Positions 49,112 to 58,931 are shown, counted from the first letter of the stretch. The stretch is 64,000 bases of DNA from Stutzerimonas stutzeri (GCF_024448985.1 NZ_JAMOII010000009.1:62001-126000), one strand, 5' to 3'. Translations and numbers: made by a program. Notes: generated by a model from the sequence alone, not told the origin.

Positions 49112-51010
49112 ATGCCCAAGACGTTCCATGAGATTCCTCGGGTCCGCCCTGCGACGCCCGTTCTAGACCGCGCGGCCACTCCCGAGCAGCTGCGCCGACT
49201 GAGCGAAGCGGAACTTGAAGAACTCGCCAACGAACTGCGGCAGGACCTGCTCTACAGCGTCGGCCGGACGGGCGGGCACTTCGGCGCAGGGCTCGGCGTG
49301 ATCGAGCTGACCATCGCCCTGCACTATGTCTACGACACACCAGACGACCGCCTGGTGTGGGATGTTGGCCATCAGGCCTATCCGCACAAGATCCTCACCG
49401 GCCGCCGCGAGCAGATGGCCAGCCTGCGTCAGAAAGACGGCCTCGCCGCCTTCCCGCGCCGCAGCGAAAGCGAGTACGACACCTTTGGCGTCGGCCACTC
49501 CAGCACCTCGATAAGCGCCGCCCTCGGCATGGCCATCGCCGCGCGCATGCAGGGCAAGAAGCGCAAATCCATCGCTGTGATCGGTGACGGCGCGCTCACT
49601 GCCGGCATGGCTTTCGAGGCCTTGAACCACGCCCCGGAAGTTGGCGCCGACATGCTGGTGGTGCTCAACGACAACGACATGTCGATCTCGCGCAATGTCG
49701 GCGGGATGTCCAACTATCTGGCGAAAATCCTGTCCAGCCGCACCTACACCAGCATGCGCGAAGGCAGCAAGAAGGTCCTGTCGCGCCTGCCCGGCGCCTG
49801 GGAAATCGCCCGTCGCACCGAGGAATACGCCAAGGGCATGCTGGTGCCCGGTACATTGTTCGAGGAGCTGGGCTGGAATTACATCGGCCCCATCGACGGC
49901 CATGACCTGCCGACGCTGATCGCCACGCTGCGCAACATGCGCGACCTATCCGGCCCGCAGTTCCTGCACGTGGTGACCAAGAAGGGCAAGGGCTTCGCCC
50001 CGGCAGAAGTCGACCCCATCACCTGGCACGCCATCAGCAAGCTGGAGCCCGTCGGCGGTCCGGTTGCGCCGAAGAAGCCCAGCGGCCCGAAGTATTCCAA
50101 CGTGTTCGGCCAGTGGCTATGCGACATGGCCGCCGCCGACCCGCGCCTGACCGGCATCACGCCGGCCATGAAGGAAGGCTCCGACCTGGTCGATTTCAGC
50201 GAACGCTATCCAGATCGCTATTTCGACGTTGCCATCGCCGAGCAACATGCGGTGACGCTGGCCGCCGGCATGGCCTGTGAGGGCGCCAAACCCGTGGTCG
50301 CGATCTACTCGACCTTCCTGCAACGGGCTTACGACCAGCTGATCCACGATGTGGCGGTGCAGAACCTCGACGTGCTGTTCGCCATCGACCGCGCCGGCCT
50401 GGTCGGCGAAGACGGCCCGACCCACGCAGGCAGCTTCGATCTTTCGTACCTGCGTTGCATCCCCGGCATGCTGGTCATGACGCCGAGCGACGAGAACGAG
50501 ATGCGCCGCATGCTGACCACCGGTTATCACTTCGAAGGCCCGGCGGCGGTGCGCTATCCGCGCGGCACCGGCCCGAACGCGACCATCGAACCAAGCCTCG
50601 AGCCGCTGGAAATCGGCAAGGGCGTGATACGGCGCCAAGGCTCGAAGGTGGCACTGCTGGTTTTCGGCGTACAACTGGCAGAGGCGCTGCAGGTGGGCGA
50701 GGCACTCGACGCCACCGTGGTCGACATGCGCTTCGTCAAACCGCTGGATGAAGTACTGGTACGGCAATTGGCCGATTCCCATGAACTGTTGGTGACCGTC
50801 GAGGAAAACAGCGTCATGGGCGGCGCCGGCAGTGCAGTGAATGAATTCCTGACGCGCGAAGGCCTGCTCCAACCCATCCTCAATCTCGGCCTGCCCGATT
50901 ACTACGTGGAGCACGCCAAGCCCGCCGAGATGCTTACCGAATGTGGCCTGGACGCAGCGGGAATCGAGGCTGCAATACGTGCGCGGCTGACGAGCCTGCA
51001 GCAACCGTAG
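49112..51010 (+). CDS. dxs: 1-deoxy-D-xylulose-5-phosphate synthase
   Basis: Thiamine-diphosphate enzyme that joins pyruvate and glyceraldehyde-3-phosphate at the head of the MEP pathway. The 632 residues include [18 protein letters not shown], the TPP motif [17 protein letters not shown] followed by NDNDMSIS, the transketolase pyrimidine domain ([18 protein letters not shown]) and [15 protein letters not shown]. It follows ispA with a 123-nt gap. Confidence 0.98.
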   Translation: MPKTFHEIPRVRPATPVLDRAATPEQLRRLSEAELEELANELRQDLLYSVGRTGGHFGAGLGVIELTIALHYVYDTPDDRLVWDVGHQAYPHKILTGRREQMASLRQKDGLAAFPRRSESEYDTFGVGHSSTSISAALGMAIAARMQGKKRKSIAVIGDGALTAGMAFEALNHAPEVGADMLVVLNDNDMSISRNVGGMSNYLAKILSSRTYTSMREGSKKVLSRLPGAWEIARRTEEYAKGMLVPGTLFEELGWNYIGPIDGHDLPTLIATLRNMRDLSGPQFLHVVTKKGKGFAPAEVDPITWHAISKLEPVGGPVAPKKPSGPKYSNVFGQWLCDMAAADPRLTGITPAMKEGSDLVDFSERYPDRYFDVAIAEQHAVTLAAGMACEGAKPVVAIYSTFLQRAYDQLIHDVAVQNLDVLFAIDRAGLVGEDGPTHAGSFDLSYLRCIPGMLVMTPSDENEMRRMLTTGYHFEGPAAVRYPRGTGPNATIEPSLEPLEIGKGVIRRQGSKVALLVFGVQLAEALQVGEALDATVVDMRFVKPLDEVLVRQLADSHELLVTVEENSVMGGAGSAVNEFLTREGLLQPILNLGLPDYYVEHAKPAEMLTECGLDAAGIEAAIRARLTSLQQP

Positions 51011-51051
51011 AATGGGAAACGCCGAAGATTTTTCCTCACGGCCCGCCAGCC

Positions 51052-51110
51052 TGTAGGGCAGAACTCATTTGGCCGCCGCTTCACAAAGGCCGAACAAGTT
51101 CGGCCCTACG
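51052..51110. repeat. Intergenic inverted repeat between dxs and cobT
   Basis: TGTAGGGCAGAACTCATTTG followed by GCC faces GGCCGAACAAGTTCGGCC followed by CTACG. The right half folds on itself (GGCCGAAC/GTTCGGCC) and the halves are imperfect mirror images. It has the form of a dispersed REP-like pair, different in sequence from the one in eutBC. Confidence 0.55.
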
Positions 51111-51200
51111 TGCACAATCTGCAGCAGCTAAAGTGCCCGCGCGGTCTCCCTTCTGTTTTCCTTACGGCCCGGCCAGCCAGGCCGCCACCGGTACGCAGCC

Positions 51201-52256
51201 ATGCCATCCCTCCCCCTCTTCACCATCCACACCCCCGATCCCGCGCTGATTCCCGACCTGCGCCACAAGATCGACCGCAAGACCAAACCGCTGGGCGCGC
51301 TGGGGCAGCTGGAAAACCTGGCCCTGCAGATCGGTCTGGTCCAGCAGAGCCTGACGCCCAGCCTGCGCCGCCCCAGCCTGACCATCTTCGCAGCCGACCA
51401 TGGCCTGGTTCGCGCGGGTGTCAGCCTCTATCCGCCGGAAGTCACGCCGCAGATGGTCCACAACTTCCTCGCTGGCGGCGCGGCCACCAACATTTTCGCC
51501 CGCCAGCATGGCTTCGCCCTGCAGGTGGTGGATGCCGGCGTGAACGCCGATTTCCCCAGCGATCTGCCACTTCGCCACGAGAAGCTCGGCTACGGTACCG
51601 CCAATGCACTGGAAGCCCCGGCCATGACCCGCGCCCAGGCCGTACAGGGCCTGGAAGCCGGCCGGCGCATCGCCCGTGAGGAAGTTGAGAAAGGCAGCAA
51701 CGTGCTGGCCTTCGGCGAGATGGGCATCGGCAACACATCAAGCGCCACGCTGCTCGCGCACTTTCTCGCCGGCCTGCCGATCGGCGCCACCACCGGGCGC
51801 GGCACCGGGCTGGACGATGCCGGCTTGGCGCGCAAGATCGCCACGCTCGAAGCGGTTGCTGCGCGTGTCGGCCCCGGCCCCCATGAGGTACTTGAAGTGC
51901 TGGCCCAGGTCGGCGGCTTCGAAATGGTGATGATGACCGGCGCCATGCTGGGCGCGGCGGAGCAAGGCGCGCTGATTGTCATCGACGGCTTCATTGCCAG
52001 CGCGGCGCTGCTGGCGGCCATGCAGCTCGCGCCCGCGGTGCGCGACTACGCCGTGTTCGGCCATCGCTCCCACGAAGGCGGTCATCCACTGTTGCTGAAT
52101 CATTTGCTCGCCACCCCGCTGCTGCAGCTGGATCTGCGCCTCGGCGAAGGCAGCGGCGCGGTTCTGGCCTGGCCACTGCTGCAGGCCGCTTGCGGCTTTC
52201 TCAACGAGATGGCCTCGTTCGAGGAAGCGGGCGTATCCGGCGAGGCCGCCCAATGA
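51201..52256 (+). CDS. cobT: Nicotinate-nucleotide:DMB phosphoribosyltransferase
   Basis: Makes alpha-ribazole 5'-phosphate, the lower-ligand precursor of cobalamin, from NaMN and dimethylbenzimidazole. The 351 residues contain [49 protein letters not shown] and GHRSHEGGH. The C-terminal [13 protein letters not shown] includes the catalytic glutamate. It overlaps cobS by 4 nt. Upstream cobU/cobP-type genes are not present here, since dxs precedes it. Confidence 0.95.
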   Translation: MPSLPLFTIHTPDPALIPDLRHKIDRKTKPLGALGQLENLALQIGLVQQSLTPSLRRPSLTIFAADHGLVRAGVSLYPPEVTPQMVHNFLAGGAATNIFARQHGFALQVVDAGVNADFPSDLPLRHEKLGYGTANALEAPAMTRAQAVQGLEAGRRIAREEVEKGSNVLAFGEMGIGNTSSATLLAHFLAGLPIGATTGRGTGLDDAGLARKIATLEAVAARVGPGPHEVLEVLAQVGGFEMVMMTGAMLGAAEQGALIVIDGFIASAALLAAMQLAPAVRDYAVFGHRSHEGGHPLLLNHLLATPLLQLDLRLGEGSGAVLAWPLLQAACGFLNEMASFEEAGVSGEAAQ

Positions 52257-53029
52257 GCGGACGTTCCTTGCTGCGCCGGGAAAGCGATCGTTTCCTGCTC
52301 TCGCTGCAGTTCTTTACTCGCCTCCCCATTCCGGCCCGGGTGCCCTATTCCGAAGACGAGCTCAACCAGGCGGCGATCTACTTCCCGCTGATCGGCACCC
52401 TGATCGGCGTGCTCTGTGCGCTGGTCTACTGGGGCGCGACCTTTCTCTGGCCGGTCCCGGTGGCGGTGCTGCTGAGCATGGTGGCCGGCCTGCTGCTGAC
52501 CGGCTGCTTTCACGAGGACGGCCTGGCCGACTGCATGGACGGCATGGGAGGTGGCTGGGATCGCGAGCGCATTCTCACCATCATGCAGGACTCGCGCCTG
52601 GGCACCTTTGGTGCCGCCGCGCTCATTGGTGCGCTGGGCGGCAAGTTCCTGCTGCTGAGTTCGCTGCCACCGGCCGTCATCATCCCGGCCATGATCCTGG
52701 CGCACACCCTCAGCCGCCTCAATGCCGCCAGCATGATGCTCACCGAGCCCTACGCGCGCCCCGAAGGCAAGGCCAAGCCGCTGGCGGTGCGCATGTCGGC
52801 CAGCGGCTTGCTGATCGCGGCAGCCCTGGCGCTGTCGCCATTTCTCTGGATCGAGGTACCGCATCCGTTCTGGCTGGCGCTGCTGCCGCTGATCGCACTA
52901 CGCCTGTGGTTCGCCCGCTGGCTGCGCAAGTGGATCGGTGGCTTCACCGGCGACTGCCTGGGTGCACTGCAACAGCTGAGCGAGCTGACCTTCCTGCTGG
53001 GAGTCCTGGCCCTGTGCCGCTTTGTCTGA
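52253..53029 (+). CDS. cobS: Adenosylcobinamide-GDP ribazoletransferase
   Basis: Inner-membrane cobalamin synthase joining adenosylcobinamide-GDP and alpha-ribazole (phosphate). The 258-residue protein starts [26 protein letters not shown] at 52253 (ATGA overlap with the cobT stop). It has several hydrophobic helices and the conserved [17 protein letters not shown] and [12 protein letters not shown] motifs. Confidence 0.95.
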   Translation: MSGRSLLRRESDRFLLSLQFFTRLPIPARVPYSEDELNQAAIYFPLIGTLIGVLCALVYWGATFLWPVPVAVLLSMVAGLLLTGCFHEDGLADCMDGMGGGWDRERILTIMQDSRLGTFGAAALIGALGGKFLLLSSLPPAVIIPAMILAHTLSRLNAASMMLTEPYARPEGKAKPLAVRMSASGLLIAAALALSPFLWIEVPHPFWLALLPLIALRLWFARWLRKWIGGFTGDCLGALQQLSELTFLLGVLALCRFV

Positions 53030-53538
53030 TTCGCCACACCCGCGTGGCGGTTTCCGGCCTGTGCTATGGCCGGCTGGACGTGCCGCTGGCCGCGAGCTTT
53101 GCCGAAGAGGCTCGGGCAGTCCGCAAAGCCGTGGCGCTACAGTTTCCAGACGGCTTGCCGCCAATCTGGAGCAGCCCAAGCCTGCGCTGTCGACAGCTGG
53201 CCGAAGCACTGGGCACACCCTTTCGCATCGACCCGCGCTTGCAGGAACTGAATTTCGGCACCTGGGAAGGACGCACCTGGGCGGAACTGGACTCCCCCGC
53301 CGCGCGCCATTGGGGTGACAACTGGCAGACCGCGGCACCACCACAGGGCGAAACCCTACCCGAGTTGCTCGATCGTCTGCGTGCATTCCTCGCTGAACGA
53401 GCCGCCACGGATGCCATTCTTCTGACCCACGCCGGACCGATTCGCGCCCTGCATCATCTGGTCGCAGGCCAATCGCTGGAGGCGGCATTCAGGCTGCCGG
53501 TGGGCCATGGCGATGTCATTTTGCTGCCGCAGGGCTGA
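53014..53538 (+). CDS. cobC: Alpha-ribazole phosphatase (histidine phosphatase)
   Basis: Histidine-phosphatase-fold enzyme that removes the 5' phosphate in lower-ligand assembly. I place the start at GTG 53014 with GGGAG 10 nt upstream, giving 174 residues beginning (V)[12 protein letters not shown]; it overlaps the end of cobS by 16 nt. The catalytic RHT motif is at the N-terminus, then LQELNFGTWEGRTW and the second histidine in LLTHAGPIRAL. The 36 extra upstream codons of the open frame lie in cobS and carry no family sequence. Confidence 0.9.
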   Translation: MPLCLIRHTRVAVSGLCYGRLDVPLAASFAEEARAVRKAVALQFPDGLPPIWSSPSLRCRQLAEALGTPFRIDPRLQELNFGTWEGRTWAELDSPAARHWGDNWQTAAPPQGETLPELLDRLRAFLAERAATDAILLTHAGPIRALHHLVAGQSLEAAFRLPVGHGDVILLPQG

Positions 53539-53546
53539 GGTTTTCA

Positions 53547-53575
53547 TTGCAGCCCTGCGTGCTGCCGGCTATGGT
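53547..53575 (+). promoter_or_regulatory. Promoter upstream of the cobalamin riboswitch
   Basis: TTGCAG (53547-53552), 17-nt spacer, TATGGT (53570-53575). Transcription would start about 10 nt later and enter the riboswitch. Confidence 0.55.
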
Positions 53576-53589
53576 GCGCGCGTTTTCCA

Positions 53590-53790
53590 CTCAGGTGTGC
53601 CGCCGCAGAGCGTGCATTAAACGGGAAGCCGGTGCGTTCAATCGAACAATCCCGGCGCTGCCCCCGCAACGGTAATCGACCGCGATCCCAACAGATCGCC
53701 GTTCGCTCATACGCCACTGTGTTTCGACATGGGAAGGCGAGCGCGATGCGAGTCGAGAGCCCGGAGACCGGCCTGAGCGGATTCGACTGG
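53590..53790 (+). ncRNA. Cobalamin riboswitch aptamer
   Basis: Leader RNA that binds adenosyl- or methylcobalamin and represses the downstream uptake genes. The invariant B12 box GCCCCCGCAACGGTAA is at 53660-53675, preceded by AACGGGAAGCCGGTGCG and TCCCGGCGCT, and followed by GCCCGGAGACCGGCC (about 53759-53773). Boundaries are approximate. Only btuB-btuF-btuC-btuD lies downstream in the same direction. Confidence 0.93.
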
Positions 53791-53796
53791 TGTTGC

Positions 53797-53882
53797 GGAG
53801 GGCAGCACCGTCAAGCGCGGCCGCCTGCATTCCAGATCCCGCGCTTGTTCCTGCCCTCCTCAAAAGCATTGATCTTTTGAGG
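53797..53882 (+). promoter_or_regulatory. Riboswitch expression platform with SD-sequestering hairpin
   Basis: Two consecutive stems. The first (53797-53859) pairs GGAGGGCAG with CTGCCCTCC and, inside it, CAAGCGCGG with CCGCGCTTG. The second (53858-53882) pairs CCTCAAAAG with CTTTTGAGG around a 7-nt loop; its 3' arm contains the btuB Shine-Dalgarno GAGG, 11 nt before the ATG. The stems share two bases (53858-53859). No T-run is present, so control is probably at translation initiation. Confidence 0.75.
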
Positions 53883-53893
53883 ATTCTTTACTG

Positions 53894-55816
53894 ATGAAAC
53901 TGTCCCGTTTGGCCCTGGCAATTGCCCTGACGCCCGGCCTGGCGCTCGCTGCCGATGACACCTCGTCTAGCGCTCAATTGCCGCCAATGGTGATTACCCG
54001 CGCGACCAACCTGAAAGCTCCGACCCCCGCCAGCGTAGCGGTCATCGACCGCGAGCAGATTGAAGCCAGTGCCAGCAGCGATCTGCTCGATGTACTTCGC
54101 AGCCAGGCCGGCCTGCAAATTCGCGACACCATGGGTGACGGTAACCGCGCCGCCATCAGCCTGCGCGGTTTTGGCGAGAATGCCGCCAATAACACCCTGG
54201 TTCTGGTCGATGGACGCCGCTTGAATCAGCCAACCCTGTCCAGCGCTGACCTCAATAGCGTCCCGCTGGCGAATATCGAGCGGATCGAGATCATTCGTGG
54301 CGCCGGAACCGTTCTCTATGGCGATCAGGCGGTGGGCGGTGTCATCAATATCATCACGCGCACTCCATCCAGCAACGAGGCCTATGTCGAAGCCAGCCGA
54401 GGCAGCCACGATCATGAGGCCTTTCGCGGACACCTTCACCAGCAGCTCGGCGGTGGTTTCTCACTGTATGCAAGCGGCGAAACACGCAGCAACGACAATT
54501 ACCGCGACCATAACAACGCCAACTACAGCAATGCCTTCGCCCGCGTGCGTTATGAGCACGACTACGGACATGTGCTGTATGAATACCAGACGGTGGATGA
54601 CGAACTGCTTTATCCCGATTCGATCTCGCTGGCTTTACGGCGTCAAGACCGCAAGCAGAGCAGTTCGCAGTCCTGGAACGACAGCAAAAGCCAGGTTCAT
54701 CGCATGGCACTGGAACAGCGCCTGAATGATATCTGGAGCGCGCATCTCGATTACAGCCACAGCGACCAGGACGGGATCGGCAGTTTCGGTCCCGGCTCTG
54801 AATTTGCGCAAGGCACCCGTATCGAAACCATCAGCCCTCGTCTGACCGCTCGATTCGATTCGCCTCTCGGGCAAGCCGAGTGGCTCCTGGGCCATGACCA
54901 CATCACCAGCGACTACGAGTACCTGGCTGCCTGGGGCGACACGCTCGCGCAACAAACCCTGCGCGACTGGTACACACAGTTCAGCCAGGATCTCGGGAAT
55001 GGATTGAATCTGGTGATCGGTTACCGCGCCAGCGAAGCGGATGACGAAAGCACCGCCGCCAGCCGAGCGCATCGTGATAGAGAAGGCAGCAGTAGTATCG
55101 GCCTGAGCTGGCAAGCCAACGAGCAGACCCGCGTATTCATCAGGCGCGAGGACGTTCTGCGCTGGGCCAATGTCGACGAGAACGGCTTCGTTTCACCAGG
55201 TGTCACTTTCCTGAAACCACAGACCGGTGAATCCTGGGAAAGCGGCGTGGAATGGAGCGACGCCATTCAGCAATACCGGTTCACGGTGTATCGCCTGGAA
55301 CTGGAAGACGAGCTGATGTATGACCCGACCGCGATTGGCCCAAACAGCGCATGGGGCTTCGATGGCGCCAACATCAACCTGGACAAGACCCTGCGCAAGG
55401 GCGTTCTGCTCGAAGCCGAACGCCAACTCAGCGCAGATCTGAGTATCGGCGGTCAGTACAGCTTCACCGACTCCGAGTATCGCGACGGCAGCTTCAAAGG
55501 AAATGATGTGCCATGGGTGTCGCGCCACAGCGCCAGTGCACACGTAAGCTATGAAATCCTGCCGGGCCTGCGGAGTTACGTAGAAGCGGTATACACCGGC
55601 AAGCGCTATTACTCGGGTGACGATGCCAACGTTCAGCAGAAGGCCGGCAGCTACACCTTGGTCAACGCAGCACTGGCCTATGAATACAGGCAGTTCAACA
55701 CCAAACTACGGATCAACAACCTGACCGGTAAACGCTACGATGCCTTCGCCACCGCCGCCAGTCGCTATCCGGCTCCCGAGGAGGAGGTACAACTGAGCGT
55801 CGGTTACCGCTTCTGA
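53894..55816 (+). CDS. btuB: TonB-dependent vitamin B12 receptor
   Basis: Outer-membrane beta-barrel that imports cobalamin with TonB energy. The 640 residues have a signal peptide (about 1-20, LALAIALTPGLALA), a TonB-box-like segment PPMVITRAT, the plug domain (LRSQAGLQIRDTMGDGNRA; NIERIEIIRGAGTVLYGDQAVGG in part), and a barrel ending in an aromatic residue (VQLSVGYRF). Controlled by the B12 riboswitch just upstream and followed by btuF. Confidence 0.9.
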   Translation: MKLSRLALAIALTPGLALAADDTSSSAQLPPMVITRATNLKAPTPASVAVIDREQIEASASSDLLDVLRSQAGLQIRDTMGDGNRAAISLRGFGENAANNTLVLVDGRRLNQPTLSSADLNSVPLANIERIEIIRGAGTVLYGDQAVGGVINIITRTPSSNEAYVEASRGSHDHEAFRGHLHQQLGGGFSLYASGETRSNDNYRDHNNANYSNAFARVRYEHDYGHVLYEYQTVDDELLYPDSISLALRRQDRKQSSSQSWNDSKSQVHRMALEQRLNDIWSAHLDYSHSDQDGIGSFGPGSEFAQGTRIETISPRLTARFDSPLGQAEWLLGHDHITSDYEYLAAWGDTLAQQTLRDWYTQFSQDLGNGLNLVIGYRASEADDESTAASRAHRDREGSSSIGLSWQANEQTRVFIRREDVLRWANVDENGFVSPGVTFLKPQTGESWESGVEWSDAIQQYRFTVYRLELEDELMYDPTAIGPNSAWGFDGANINLDKTLRKGVLLEAERQLSADLSIGGQYSFTDSEYRDGSFKGNDVPWVSRHSASAHVSYEILPGLRSYVEAVYTGKRYYSGDDANVQQKAGSYTLVNAALAYEYRQFNTKLRINNLTGKRYDAFATAASRYPAPEEEVQLSVGYRF

Positions 55817-55918
55817 ATGCTCTTGCCGAGGCGCCACAGACGGCCGTGGCGCCACAGCTAAAAGAGCAGGATCGCCTCTCTATCAGTTTGCTGTCACTCA
55901 ACGAAATACGTGCCACTC

Positions 55919-56692
55919 ATGCGCCACCACCCCGTTCGCGTTCTGCTGGCCCTGTTTCTGCTGCTGCCGTGTATGGCCTCAGCCGAGCCGCAACGCATCC
56001 TCTCCCTCGGCCTGTGCGCGGACTGGCTGATCGCCCATCATGCGGACCGGAACAACGTCGTGGCCCTGTCGCAGCTGCAACGCCGTTACCCCATCGACTG
56101 GATAGGCCCCGAGTGGCCCGTGCACGATGGCAGCCTGGAGCAGATCGTCGCCTTGCGTCCCGACCTGGTGTTGTCCGGCCAGTATTCGGCGACACAGATT
56201 CGCCAGCGCATGGAGACCCTGGGCATACACGTCGAGGTGCTGCCGTTGCCGCGATCCCTGGAGCAGGTGGTGGACTACGAAAAACAGTTCCTGCGCGCCC
56301 TGCAACTACCGGAAACGCTCGCCAGTGCGGTGCCCGACCCGATGTCCCGCCCTGCCAAACCGCAGCGCCTGCTACTTCTAGGCGCCAATGCCATCGGCAC
56401 CGGACAGGGCACGCTGGAGCATGAGATTCTCGAACACGCCGGCTGGACCAACTACCTGACCGAGCCGGGTTACCAGCGCCTGGATCTGGAGCGAATCGTC
56501 AGCGATCCGCCAGATGCGATTCTGTGGGCCGCGCCCAAGCATCGCGCGCGGGCCAATCAATTCGCCGAACACCCGGCGCTGGCCAGGGCCGTACCGGCCG
56601 AGCGCTGGCTGACCAGCGAATTCTGGCGCTGGCAATGTCCGGGGCCATGGACCTGGGAACTGATAGGACAATTGCATCAATGGCTCGACTGA
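55919..56692 (+). CDS. btuF: Cobalamin ABC transporter substrate-binding protein
   Basis: Periplasmic B12-binding protein of the BtuCDF importer. From ATG 55919 it is 257 residues with a signal peptide (VRVLLALFLLLPCMASA). Mature sequence begins RILSLGLCADWLIAHHA, with LEQIVALRPDLVLSGQYSA and DPPDAILWAAPKHR typical of class III binding proteins. A GTG three codons upstream (55910) is also possible; neither has a strong SD. The 3' end overlaps btuC by 13 nt. Confidence 0.83.
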   Translation: MRHHPVRVLLALFLLLPCMASAEPQRILSLGLCADWLIAHHADRNNVVALSQLQRRYPIDWIGPEWPVHDGSLEQIVALRPDLVLSGQYSATQIRQRMETLGIHVEVLPLPRSLEQVVDYEKQFLRALQLPETLASAVPDPMSRPAKPQRLLLLGANAIGTGQGTLEHEILEHAGWTNYLTEPGYQRLDLERIVSDPPDAILWAAPKHRARANQFAEHPALARAVPAERWLTSEFWRWQCPGPWTWELIGQLHQWLD

Positions 56693-57666
56693 TCACGCCG
56701 TTACTCAGCGGATTGTTGCTGATTGCCGCCCTGCTCTCGCTGAACCTGGGTTCGACATCGGTCAACATGGCCGGCGGGCTGCTCGACTGGCTGCGCGGGG
56801 CGGACACGCTGGAGGCCATCGTGGTCGGCGATATCCGCCTGCCGCGCACCCTGCTGGCCATCTGCGTAGGCGCGGCGCTGGGCCTCTCCGGCGCCGCGTT
56901 GCAGGGGCTGCTGCGCAATCCGTTGGCCGACCCCGGACTGATCGGCGCCAGCCAGGGCGCGGCACTCGGCGCAGCGGCGGTGTTCTACTTCGGCCTGCTG
57001 TCCTTTGCCGGCGAGATGGCACCGGCACTGGCCGGGTTGCTCGGGGCGGGCATCGCGCTGATTCTGATGCTGGCCTTGGCCGGCTCCTCCCGCCCGTCGA
57101 TGGTGATCATGGCCGGGCTGGCGATATCCACCGTCAGCGGCGCCGCGCTGGCGATGGTGCTCAACTTCGCTCCCAATCCCTTCGCCATGCAGGAACTGGT
57201 GTTCTGGTTGCTAGGCTCGGTGTCCGAACGCGGGCTGGATCACCTGCGCATCCTGTTTCCGGCCCTGCTGATCGGCGGCGCCCTGATTCTGCGTCAACGT
57301 CCGCTGCTGTACGGCCTGAGCCTCGGCGAACGCACTGCGCAAAGCCTTGGACTAAGCGTCAAACGCGGCAGCCGGCTGATCGTCCTCGGCGCGGCGGTGC
57401 TGGTCGGTTCGGCGGTCGCGGTGGCGGGTGCGATCGGTTTTGTCGGATTGATCGTGCCGCACCTGATTCGTCCGCTGGTCAATCATCGTCCGGATCGGCT
57501 GCTGTTCCCTTCGGCGCTGGCCGGTGCGACGCTGGTGCTCTTTGCCGATCTGGTGGTCCGGCTGCTGCCGCCGGGCCGAGAGCTCAAGCTAGGGGTGCTC
57601 ACGTCGCTGATCGGGGCGCCGCTGTTCATCTGGCTGGTCTGGCGGGAGCGGCAGAAATGGAGTTGA
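56680..57666 (+). CDS. btuC: Cobalamin ABC transporter permease
   Basis: FecCD-family inner-membrane permease of 328 residues with about ten helices. The start at 56680 (MARLITPLLSGLLLIAALLSLN) overlaps btuF; the longer frame is a shadow inside btuF. Family motifs include DIRLPRTLLAICVGAALGLSGA, LLRNPLADPGLIGAS and GAIGFVGLIVPHLIRPL. Overlaps btuD by 10 nt, so F-C-D are coupled. Confidence 0.92.
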   Translation: MARLITPLLSGLLLIAALLSLNLGSTSVNMAGGLLDWLRGADTLEAIVVGDIRLPRTLLAICVGAALGLSGAALQGLLRNPLADPGLIGASQGAALGAAAVFYFGLLSFAGEMAPALAGLLGAGIALILMLALAGSSRPSMVIMAGLAISTVSGAALAMVLNFAPNPFAMQELVFWLLGSVSERGLDHLRILFPALLIGGALILRQRPLLYGLSLGERTAQSLGLSVKRGSRLIVLGAAVLVGSAVAVAGAIGFVGLIVPHLIRPLVNHRPDRLLFPSALAGATLVLFADLVVRLLPPGRELKLGVLTSLIGAPLFIWLVWRERQKWS

Positions 57667-58385
57667 TTCGCGCGCGCCAACTGAGCGTGGCCGAGCGCCT
57701 GCAGGGGGCCGATCTGGCCCTGACTGCTGGCGAAGTATTGGGCATCATCGGCCCCAACGGCTCGGGCAAGTCCACCTTGCTCAACTGCCTGGCCGGCGTG
57801 CAAACCTACCGCGGCCAGGTGGACATCGGCGGCCAACCCAGCCAGCGCCTAAGCAGCAACGAACGCGCGCGCCAGGTGGCGCTGTTGCCGCAAGCCAGCC
57901 AGAGCGCATGGGCCTTGAACGTGGAGAACATCGTCACCCTTGGCCGCTTGCCCTGGGGCGACGAGGATGCCGACAGGATTCACCACGCCATGCATCAGGC
58001 CGGTGTGTGGCAGTGGCGCGATCGGCGCATCGATCAGCTCTCAGGCGGCGAACAGACTCGCGTCTGGCTGGCTCGCGTGCTGGCCGGCGAGCCCCGGATA
58101 TTGATCGCCGACGAGCCGGTCGCCAGTCTCGACCTCTATTACCAGCGGCACATCCTCGACCTGCTCAGAACCTATGCTGGCGAAGGCCGCGGCGTACTGG
58201 TGTCGATCCACGACCTGGCCTTGGCCGCCCGCTATTGCGATCGTCTATGCCTGATGCACCAGGGCCGCCTCTATCGCAAGGGCACGCCGCAACAGGTGCT
58301 GACACCGGAACATCTAGCCGAGGTATTCAACGTCGAGGTTCACGTGGACTTCAGCGTATGGCCGCCCATCATCCAACCAAGATGA
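57657..58385 (+). CDS. btuD: Cobalamin ABC transporter ATP-binding protein
   Basis: 242-residue ABC ATPase that powers BtuCDF. Walker A GPNGSGKS (32-39), signature LSGGEQTRVWLARVLAGEP, Walker B ILIADEPVASLD and the switch histidine in VSIHDLALAARYC are all intact. Last intact gene of the riboswitch-controlled operon; 4 nt separate it from the broken adenosyltransferase-like gene. Confidence 0.92.
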   Translation: MELIRARQLSVAERLQGADLALTAGEVLGIIGPNGSGKSTLLNCLAGVQTYRGQVDIGGQPSQRLSSNERARQVALLPQASQSAWALNVENIVTLGRLPWGDEDADRIHHAMHQAGVWQWRDRRIDQLSGGEQTRVWLARVLAGEPRILIADEPVASLDLYYQRHILDLLRTYAGEGRGVLVSIHDLALAARYCDRLCLMHQGRLYRKGTPQQVLTPEHLAEVFNVEVHVDFSVWPPIIQPR

Positions 58386-58389
58386 AAGC

Positions 58390-58927
58390 ATGGCGCTGAA
58401 ACTCAGCAAGAACCGCGACGAAATCTGCTACCCATTCATTCAGGACGCTTCGGTACTGTGCGACTTCGAGGTGGTCACCGACAAGCTGTGCGGGCATATC
58501 GGCGAGATCATCGACCTGACCCCCTTTGACGATCTGCGCCGATCTGGAACGGCTGCAGCCGCTAGCCTTCCATTTCAACGGCTCGATACGCGGGCAACTA
58601 GCCGTGGAGGACGCCGATTTGGCCTGGCTGCAAGGCCCGCTGGCCACTATCAGAGCGAGGTGAGCGGGCGCCCTGCGGGGGTTCGTCTTGCCGCGCGGCG
58701 GTGCGCCGGTAGCGCAGCTTCATCACGCCCGCTCCTGCGCGAAAAAAGCCATCCGCGCGATGGTGCGGGTTGATCAGGAAGGCATCGAGGTACCGCTGAT
58801 CCTGCCGCGGCTGTGCAACATGATGGTGAATTTCTTTTTCGTGCTGACGCTAGTGATCAACCAGCGTCGCGGCATCGATGAGGCGCCCTTCGTCAGCAAG
58901 AGCTACGGCAAGGCCCTGCTTGAATGA
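58390..58927 (+). pseudogene. Broken PduO-like cobalamin adenosyltransferase gene
   Basis: Coding sequence resumes in two frames. From 58390 frame 1 reads MALKLSKNRDEICYPFIQDA to FDDLR (about 58539). The frame then shifts to +1 near 58537 and continues ADLERLQPLAFHFNGSIRGQ and on to FVLPRGGAPVAQLHHARSC, ending GIDEAPFVSKSYGKALLE at 58927. In that frame a TGA at 58661-58663 interrupts it. The C-terminal half resembles PduO-type ATP:cob(I)alamin adenosyltransferases (FVLPxGG then LHxAR). The site downstream of btuD fits a role in making AdoCbl. Either a recent pseudogene or two sequence errors. Confidence 0.65.
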
Positions 58928-58931
58928 AGGC

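Noticed and set aside
53632-53880. Small ORF inside the B12 leader
   Set aside because: It spans the riboswitch aptamer and platform, whose conserved RNA motifs explain the sequence. No RBS or protein family seen.
58688-58927. Stand-alone small protein from TTG 58688
   Set aside because: It is the C-terminal part of the broken adenosyltransferase-like gene; homology continues upstream in the same frame past the TGA at 58661.
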